A DNA stretch of 11,058 nt, from assembly GCA_002328485.1 (NCBI GenBank), contig DCUF01000050.1:1-11058 (forward strand), given 5' to 3'. The position numbers and the translations under genes are program-made. The stretch comes from Deltaproteobacteria bacterium UBA2221 (GTDB lineage: Bacteria > Desulfobacterota > Syntrophorhabdia > Syntrophorhabdales > WCHB1-27). The notes beneath the pieces are model-generated. The model made no database searches, was not told the DNA's origin, and saw only the letters and a list, made by a program, of their open reading frames with translations. Shown here in pieces: positions 6,850-11,058 of this stretch (within the stretch, counting starts at the first letter, position 1; each line of letters opens with the position of its first letter).

Positions 6850-7182
6850 CTATATGCCCATGCTTGCCAGCATGACCGAGATCCGGTTTACGATTTGAAC
6901 GAGACCGGGATGGGAATTCTCGAACCCCTCGACCGAGGAGGTCAGGCCATCGACAGAAAGACTGAGGAGCCGGGAATCCTTCTCTTCCCTTGTGGCCTCG
7001 TGGGCAGAAACATCGGTAAAACAGGCGATGCTTTCCGCTTGCTCCTTGTGCGTTGCCGAAAGCTCAGTAACCTCTGCCTTCAATTCGGATAAGAGGTTGA
7101 TTAACTCGACCTTCTCCTCTTCGCGAATGGTGCCTGTCTCACGGACTCTTGTCTCGATTCTCGCTATGGTCTCGTTAATCAT
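6850..7182 (-). CDS. DUF4404-like small protein
   Basis: This 110-residue soluble acidic protein is largely helical by composition, with no signal peptide or membrane segment. Its C-terminus reads VEGFENSHPGLVQIVNRIS, then VMLASMGI. That matches the pattern I recall for DUF4404 (FExxHPxL...I...L..MGI), a family with no established function. Residues 20-45 (REEEKVELINLLSELKAEVTEL) are heptad-like and may form a coiled coil. The ATG at 7182 follows GGAGG with 7 nt spacing. A promoter with a short leader (7216-7244) lies just upstream, so it is probably a stand-alone unit diverging from the GuaA-like gene. It lies upstream of the small heat-shock cluster on the same strand, but 400 nt with a separate candidate promoter intervene. 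No function is assigned. Confidence 0.7.
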   Translation of the reverse strand: MINETIARIETRVRETGTIREEEKVELINLLSELKAEVTELSATHKEQAESIACFTDVSAHEATREEKDSRLLSLSVDGLTSSVEGFENSHPGLVQIVNRISVMLASMGI

Positions 7183-7215
7183 TCTCAGTCCTCCTTGTTG
7201 GAAATCCCTATCCCA

Positions 7216-7244
7216 ATTTTAGCAAAGGTCCGGTGTTGCGGCAA
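7216..7244 (-). promoter_or_regulatory. promoter of the DUF4404-like gene
   Basis: On the minus strand TTGCCG (7239-7244, 4 of 6) is followed after exactly 17 nt by TAAAAT (7216-7221, 5 of 6). Transcription would start near 7209, giving a leader of about 27 nt that contains the GGAGG ribosome site. The position and short leader support it. Confidence 0.5.
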
Positions 7245-7246
7245 CA
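7234..7246. promoter_or_regulatory. 13-bp palindrome over the DUF4404 -35 box
   Basis: TGTTGCGGCAACA is a perfect palindrome (6-bp arms around one base) that covers the -35 hexamer of the 7216-7244 promoter. This is where a repressor would block polymerase. The binding factor is unknown. Confidence 0.35.
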
Positions 7247-7358
7247 ACGTCGTAGGTATACGAGTGGCCTTTTGTTCGCCTCGTCGCACACCTCGATCCC
7301 GATCCCGGTCCGGCCCGGAACCGAAAGCGTGACAGCGACCTGCCCTGCCGCCCCCGCC

Positions 7359-7402
7359 ATTTGAAATGCCCTGGGAGAAAGATTAGAATATTTCATTTCA
7401 AA
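7359..7402 (+). promoter_or_regulatory. promoter of the GuaA-like gene bracketed by an inverted repeat
   Basis: TTGAAA (7361-7366) and TAGAAT (7384-7389) are separated by 17 nt; each hexamer matches sigma70 at 5 of 6. Transcription would start near 7396, giving a leader of under 20 nt with GAGGAG before the ATG. TTTGAAATG (7360-7368) and its exact reverse complement CATTTCAAA (7394-7402) flank the promoter, one over the -35 and one over the predicted start. Each arm contains a near-palindromic ATTTGAAAT-type site. Confidence 0.6.
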
Positions 7403-7413
7403 GAGGAGTAGCC

Positions 7414-9018
7414 ATGCTCGATACCCTGCGACACGTCGATGAGCAAATTCTTGAGCAGATAGAAGAGGAAAAGCGGGTCCGACAAACCCACGAGCTGTTC
7501 CTTCTGTTCTCCCTGGGCAGCCAGTTTGATCATTTGATCAAGCAGGAGATCGAGAAGTTCGGTGTTTTTTGCCTCGTAGCTGATCCGAATTCAGTAAGAC
7601 AAACTGACGTCGTGAAGGTGAGGCCGAAGGGCATTATACTTTCCGGCGGCCCTGCCTCGGTTCATGCCGAGCCGCCCTCCTTCGACGAGGCCATATTCGA
7701 TCTTGGCATACCGGTGCTGGGCATCTGTCTTGGTTTTCAGATGTGGGCCGGCCACGTTGGCGCACCAGTCATCCCTGCTGAGAAACGGGAGTTTGGGGTC
7801 CACAAGCTGCAGCTCCTTGCGGAAGGATCCGACCTTTTTCAGGGCTGCACGTCCGAATCGTTGGTGCTCGAGAGCCACGGGGATTGTGTGCGGGCTGACG
7901 GGAAGCTGACCGTTCTTGCGCGCACGGAAAACGCCGAGGTTGCGGCGGCGCAGTTCCGTCACCTCTTCGGTGTCCAGTTTCATCCGGAGGTCACCGAGAC
8001 GGCAGATGGCCCCTGCATCTTTGAGAACTTCCTCTTCAAGATCTGCAAAGCCCAGGACCGGTTCCCTGCCGGCCTGGTGGCAATGCGAAAGATAGCCGGC
8101 CTCAAGGAAGAGATTGGCGACAAACGAGTACTCCTGGCTCTATCCGGCGGATCGGACTCGGCCACGGTGGCCTACCTGTTGAAAGAAGCGCTTTCAGGCA
8201 GAAAGGACCAATTGAGGGCCGTCTACATCCAGGGTATAGACCGGCCGGACGACGAAGAGTACGTGCTCAAGTATTTCGGTGATCGGGATTGGCTGGAGCT
8301 AAAGATCGTCGACAAAACGGACCTGTTTCTCGAAGCCCTCAGGGGCAAGACCGCCATGCACGAAAAACGGGTGGCCATGCGCGGCGTCTACAAGGCGTGC
8401 CTGGAGGAGGAGGCAGCCCTTTTCGGAGCCTCCTACATAGCTCAGGGCACACTCTATACGGATGTGAGCGAGAGCGGGGGAGGCTATCAGACGGGTGCTC
8501 GGAAGGCCCAGATCAAGCTGCATCACAACGTAAACCTCGGCTTCTCCTTTGCCGAGCTGACACCCCTCGTAGACTGTGTGAAAGACAGTGGCCGGAATAT
8601 AGGCCGCTCCATCGGCGTTCCCGAGGATTTGTTGGTTAGACATCCCTTCCCTGGACCTGGTCTGGTGGTCAGAATTGAAGGGGAAATTGATCTATCAAAG
8701 CTTACGATAGCTCGAAAACTCGACGGCATATACATAGAGGAGCTGCGCCGCTGGGGTCTTTATGAAACCGTCTGGCAAGCGGGGGCGGTGGTGACCCAGT
8801 CGATAACGACGTGTACAAAGGGCGATGATGCCGCAACAGGAATCATCGTGAGTCTTTGGGCAGTCTGGAGTGTCAACGGTTTTACCGCCCAGGCGGCAGA
8901 ACTGCCCTACGATTTCCTGAAGCACGTCTCCCTCCGCATGACAAACGAGATACGGGAAGTCGGTGCAGTGGTGTACCGAATTTCCGGAAAACCTCCTTCA
9001 ACCATCGAAATGGGATAA
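7414..9018 (+). CDS. guaA: divergent GMP synthase (glutamine-hydrolysing) / GuaA-like protein
   Basis: GuaA converts XMP to GMP, using ammonia from glutamine and ATP. In these 534 residues the N-terminal class I amidotransferase domain (about 28-210) keeps the nucleophile Cys105 in GICLG and His190/Glu192 in VQFHPE. The ATP-pyrophosphatase loop is LSGGSDS at 243-249, with Ser where GuaA usually has Val. The dimerisation/XMP part keeps AQGTLY near 343-348, IKLHHNV at 367-373, HPFPGPGL at 410-417 and SGKPPSTIE at 524-532. Several stretches differ from the usual pattern: IQGIDRP replaces VDNGLLR, the DPExKRKIIG stretch is lost, KGDDAA stands in place of GDGR, and the end is IEMG not IEWE. A 27-residue charged N-terminal extension precedes the domain. 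The ATG at 7414 has a good ribosome site. GMP synthase is the best call; a paralogue with altered substrate or regulation is possible. No guaB is adjacent. Confidence 0.8.
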   Translation: MLDTLRHVDEQILEQIEEEKRVRQTHELFLLFSLGSQFDHLIKQEIEKFGVFCLVADPNSVRQTDVVKVRPKGIILSGGPASVHAEPPSFDEAIFDLGIPVLGICLGFQMWAGHVGAPVIPAEKREFGVHKLQLLAEGSDLFQGCTSESLVLESHGDCVRADGKLTVLARTENAEVAAAQFRHLFGVQFHPEVTETADGPCIFENFLFKICKAQDRFPAGLVAMRKIAGLKEEIGDKRVLLALSGGSDSATVAYLLKEALSGRKDQLRAVYIQGIDRPDDEEYVLKYFGDRDWLELKIVDKTDLFLEALRGKTAMHEKRVAMRGVYKACLEEEAALFGASYIAQGTLYTDVSESGGGYQTGARKAQIKLHHNVNLGFSFAELTPLVDCVKDSGRNIGRSIGVPEDLLVRHPFPGPGLVVRIEGEIDLSKLTIARKLDGIYIEELRRWGLYETVWQAGAVVTQSITTCTKGDDAATGIIVSLWAVWSVNGFTAQAAELPYDFLKHVSLRMTNEIREVGAVVYRISGKPPSTIEMG

Positions 9019-9139
9019 AAGGCCTTTTCCCCGCCCGCCATACTTACCAATCCTTTGACTGCCCGTGGCTGCCTGCCGGGGCGCGGCTATAGAACTGCGT
9101 TCCATATTGTGCTTTACTATAGCGCATTGACTGAAACTT

Positions 9140-9149
9140 CAAGCGCTTG
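9140..9149. repeat. 10-bp perfect palindrome upstream of slyD
   Basis: CAAGCGCTTG lies about 60 nt upstream of the slyD start, in the 189-nt gap after the GuaA-like gene. I could not place a convincing promoter in this gap: TTGACT at 9128-9133 has no -10 at proper spacing. No clear terminator for the GuaA-like gene is visible either, so read-through into slyD cannot be excluded. Confidence 0.2.
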
Positions 9150-9207
9150 GCCTACCCGCTCAAGATCTCTTGGCAATTTCTAGTCAAAATCGACAGAGGG
9201 AGTTTAT

Positions 9208-9741
9208 ATGAAGATTGAAACAAATAAGGTTGTAACGGTCCACTATACCCTTTTTAACGATAAGAACGAGATGCTGGAATCATCCCACGACAGCCAGCCC
9301 CTCACCTTTATGCAGGGATCAGGCATGCTGATCAAGGGGTTCGAGACCGCCGTGGAAGGCAAGTCGGAGAACGATCGGTTGTCCTTTAACGTACAGCCGG
9401 AAGACGGCTATGGGGAGTTCAACGATGAGCTCGTCTTCGAGTTGCCCAAAGAGCGGTTGGCCGAAATACAGGGGCTTGAGGTCGGTATGGGCTTGAGAAT
9501 GGAAACCCCCAACGGGGCCATGATAGTCCGGGTAGCCGGCATTGATGATCAGAAGGTATCCCTGGATGGCAATCACCCTCTCGCCGGCGTTCCACTCAGG
9601 TTTGACGTTGAGGTCCTGGAGGTCCGCGATGCGACGCGCGAGGAGTTGGATGAGCAGGCTCGCAGGGCGGCAGAGGCGGCGTGCTCGGGCTCATGCAGCG
9701 ATAGTTGCTGCAGCAGTTGCGGCGGGGGTTGCGAAGAGTAG
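9208..9741 (+). CDS. slyD: FKBP-type peptidyl-prolyl isomerase, SlyD type
   Basis: SlyD proteins catalyse cis-trans isomerisation of prolyl bonds and act as cytoplasmic folding helpers. Those with a metal-binding tail also handle nickel for enzyme maturation. The 177-residue protein has an FKBP domain split by an insert-in-flap domain. Residues 1-67 include VTVHYTL, LIKGFETAVEGK and the PEDGYGE turn (64-70). The flap insert spans about 72-125, and the return strand begins at DGNHPLAG (120-127), a SlyD hallmark. After about 145 comes a helical linker and then a tail at 159-177 with six Cys (159, 163, 167, 168, 171, 175) and no His. That differs from the His-rich E. coli tail and suggests a thiolate metal site. 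The ATG at 9208 follows GAGGGAG. Confidence 0.92.
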   Translation: MKIETNKVVTVHYTLFNDKNEMLESSHDSQPLTFMQGSGMLIKGFETAVEGKSENDRLSFNVQPEDGYGEFNDELVFELPKERLAEIQGLEVGMGLRMETPNGAMIVRVAGIDDQKVSLDGNHPLAGVPLRFDVEVLEVRDATREELDEQARRAAEAACSGSCSDSCCSSCGGGCEE

Positions 9742-9751
9742 GCAGGGCAGG

Positions 9752-9815
9752 AAAAAGACGCAGAGCGCATGGTGCCTAGCGTTTGGAACTTCTCGCCATG
9801 CCCTCTGCCGTTTTT
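9752..9815. terminator. bidirectional intrinsic terminator between slyD and hemW
   Basis: GCAGAGCGCATGG (9760-9772) and CCATGCCCTCTGC (9796-9808) pair over 13 bp with one mismatch. T5 follows at 9811-9815 on the plus strand, and an A5 run at 9752-9756 gives T5 on the minus strand. It sits between two convergent genes and can end both; the plus-strand T-run touches the hemW stop codon. The loop is long (23 nt), which weakens the call slightly. Confidence 0.7.
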
Positions 9816-10953
9816 AAGCGAACAGCAAGGGCAGATGATCGGCTATGAGGTAACCTTTGCGGGTTGGGGCCACGCGGTCTTCAACGATTTCGAGAATACC
9901 GGCGTCCACGAGGTCTTGAAGCGTCTGGCCGGAGTTCTCCGAATCCTCGATATCGCACCTGCTCACGCCGATCTTGGTCCTAAATCCCAGGTAGAGCCGC
10001 TCCAGATGTAGTTGCTCGGCGGTCAAATCCTCGCGGCCGGCCCTCGGATAACGACCCTCCTTGAGGGTCTTGCAGTATTCCCGGACGGATCGGACGTTCC
10101 ACCATCGGGCGCTTCTCCCGTCAAAGGAATGGGCGGCCGGCCCCAGCCCGAGATAAGGCGCACGGGTCCAGTATTTGGTGTTGTGGCGAGAGAAAGAGTC
10201 TGAAGCTTGGGTTGCCCTCGCGTAATTAGATATCTCATAGTGGACAAAACCCCGTTCCTCAAGGAACTGGGATGTGAGGAGGAAGAGTTCGCTTTCCCTC
10301 CCTTCGCCGGCCGTCTTCAGATTCCCCTCCCCCCTCATTCTGCCGAAAGGCGTCCTTTCTTCAATCGTCAGTTGATAGCAGGACAGGTGACTGATCGGGT
10401 AGGCCAAGGCCTGCTCCAGTAATGCCGGCCAGGAGCGCTTTGTCTGACCAGGCAGGGGGTACATGAGGTCGATGGAGAGATCTTCAAAGCCGGCATCCAA
10501 AGCGCCTTCAATGGCCCGTCTCGCCGTGGCCGCGTTATGCCTCCTTTTCAGGAACGCGAGGTCTTTATCGCGGAAGGATTGAACCCCGATGCTCAGTCGG
10601 TTCACGCCCTCGGCCGCCAGGGTGCGGAACCTCTCACGGGTGGCGTCATCAGGGTTGATCTCGACGGTAATCTCGCAAGAAGGATCGAACCGGAAGCATG
10701 ATCGAAGACTTGAGAACAGGCGGGACATCTGGCCGGGGCTCAGGACCGACGGCGTGCCCCCGCCGATATACAGGGTGTCGAAGCTCTTGAACCGTCCAGC
10801 ATACAATGATGCCTCCCGGGCGAGGGCTTCGAGAAAGTCATCGACCAGGGAAAGATCGGTGACGGAGAAGAAGTCACAGTAGGGGCACTTGGTGACGCAG
10901 AAAGGGATGTGAACGTAGAGCCCCGCCGATCCGGCAGGGATCCTACTCTTCAT
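9814..10953 (-). CDS. hemW: HemW, radical SAM heme chaperone (HemN-like)
   Basis: HemW is a radical SAM protein related to oxygen-independent coproporphyrinogen III oxidase that binds heme and is thought to pass it to membrane targets. The 379-residue protein has the cluster motif C19-x3-C23-x2-C26 in HIPFCVTKCPYCDF. The residue two past Cys26 is Phe, not the fourth Cys seen in true HemN. Other motifs are IGGGTPS at 63-69, SIGVQSF at 121-127, IDLMYPLPGQ at 161-170 and HNTKYW at 257-262, the HNxxYW motif linked to heme binding in HemW. The start ATG at 10953 overlaps the lepA stop by 11 nt without a clear Shine-Dalgarno, indicating translational coupling. It is often annotated as hemN or as a coproporphyrinogen oxidase; the missing Cys and the HNxxYW motif favour HemW. 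Confidence 0.93.
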   Translation of the reverse strand: MKSRIPAGSAGLYVHIPFCVTKCPYCDFFSVTDLSLVDDFLEALAREASLYAGRFKSFDTLYIGGGTPSVLSPGQMSRLFSSLRSCFRFDPSCEITVEINPDDATRERFRTLAAEGVNRLSIGVQSFRDKDLAFLKRRHNAATARRAIEGALDAGFEDLSIDLMYPLPGQTKRSWPALLEQALAYPISHLSCYQLTIEERTPFGRMRGEGNLKTAGEGRESELFLLTSQFLEERGFVHYEISNYARATQASDSFSRHNTKYWTRAPYLGLGPAAHSFDGRSARWWNVRSVREYCKTLKEGRYPRAGREDLTAEQLHLERLYLGFRTKIGVSRCDIEDSENSGQTLQDLVDAGILEIVEDRVAPTRKGYLIADHLPLLFA

Positions 10954-11058
10954 CGGACGTTTTCAATGCCGCCATGAATGCGCTCTGGGGAATCATGACC
11001 GAGCCGACCTGCCGCATCCGTTTCTTGCCCTTCTTCTGCTTTTCCAGGAGCTTGCGCT
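10943..11058 (-). CDS. lepA: elongation factor 4 (LepA), C-terminal fragment cut by window edge
   Basis: Only the last 37 codons lie in the window. The frame opens with RKLLEKQKKGKKRMRQVGSV, then MIPQSAFMAALKTSDEE and a stop at 10943-10945. This matches the strongly conserved end of LepA/EF4 (RKLLEKQKxGKKRMKQVGxVxIPQxAF), a ribosome-associated GTPase that back-translocates or rescues stalled ribosomes. The gene continues beyond the right edge. It overlaps hemW by 11 nt, and lepA-hemW adjacency is common in bacteria, which supports both calls. Confidence 0.92.
   Translation of the reverse strand, partial: RKLLEKQKKGKKRMRQVGSVMIPQSAFMAALKTSDEE

Noticed and set aside
7208..7396. 62-codon minus-strand open frame ahead of the DUF4404-like gene
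   Set aside because: It has no ribosome site, its 3' end overlaps the DUF4404 promoter, its 5' end overlaps the GuaA-like promoter, and the product resembles nothing recognisable.
8299..8643. 114-codon minus-strand frame within the GuaA-like gene
   Set aside because: It is a shadow of the conserved ATP-pyrophosphatase region on the plus strand.
1..11058. CRISPR array, tRNA, rRNA, transposon ends or phage genes
   Set aside because: No regularly spaced direct repeats, cloverleaf patterns, transposase motifs or integrase motifs were seen anywhere in the window.

Overview
The window reads as a bacterial chromosome segment of moderate-to-high GC. It holds housekeeping genes, one solute-uptake operon and a stress-protein cluster. 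The mix fits a Deltaproteobacteria/Desulfobacterota-type organism: a compact liv operon, three small heat-shock proteins in tandem, a DUF4404 protein, a Cys-tailed SlyD and a lepA-hemW pair. That placement is an inference from gene style, not proof. I saw no insertion sequence, phage gene, CRISPR array, tRNA or rRNA.

Layout. Positions 46-4472 (minus strand) hold a complete branched-chain amino-acid type ABC importer, transcribed in the order binding protein (livJ/K), livH, livM, livG, livF. The last four genes overlap end to start. A sigma70-like promoter at 4722-4749 lies about 240 nt upstream of the binding-protein start, leaving a long leader with nested inverted repeats. Positions 4962-6448 (minus) hold three different Hsp20/alpha-crystallin small heat-shock proteins. 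A candidate promoter (6529-6557) and a 16-bp near-perfect palindrome (6501-6516) lie ahead of them. Positions 6611-6772 (minus) carry a short start-less open frame that may be a gene relic. Positions 6850-7182 (minus) hold a small DUF4404-like protein with its own promoter, which overlaps a 13-bp palindrome. Diverging from it is a GMP-synthase-like gene (7414-9018, plus) with a good promoter bracketed by a 9-bp inverted repeat. It is followed by a slyD-type prolyl isomerase (9208-9741, plus). A bidirectional terminator at 9752-9815 separates slyD from the convergent hemW (9814-10953, minus), which overlaps the 3' end of lepA (10943 to the window edge).

How the genes work together. The five liv genes build one importer: periplasmic binding protein, two permeases and two ATPases. 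The small heat-shock proteins and SlyD are protein-quality-control factors, but sit in separate transcription units. LepA and HemW are a translation GTPase and a heme chaperone that are commonly adjacent. The least ordinary gene is the GuaA-like protein. It keeps the glutaminase triad and several ATP/XMP-site motifs but departs from the GuaA consensus at several otherwise strongly conserved places. I found no convincing new multi-gene system; the best leads are this divergent GuaA and the operator-like palindromes at three promoters.
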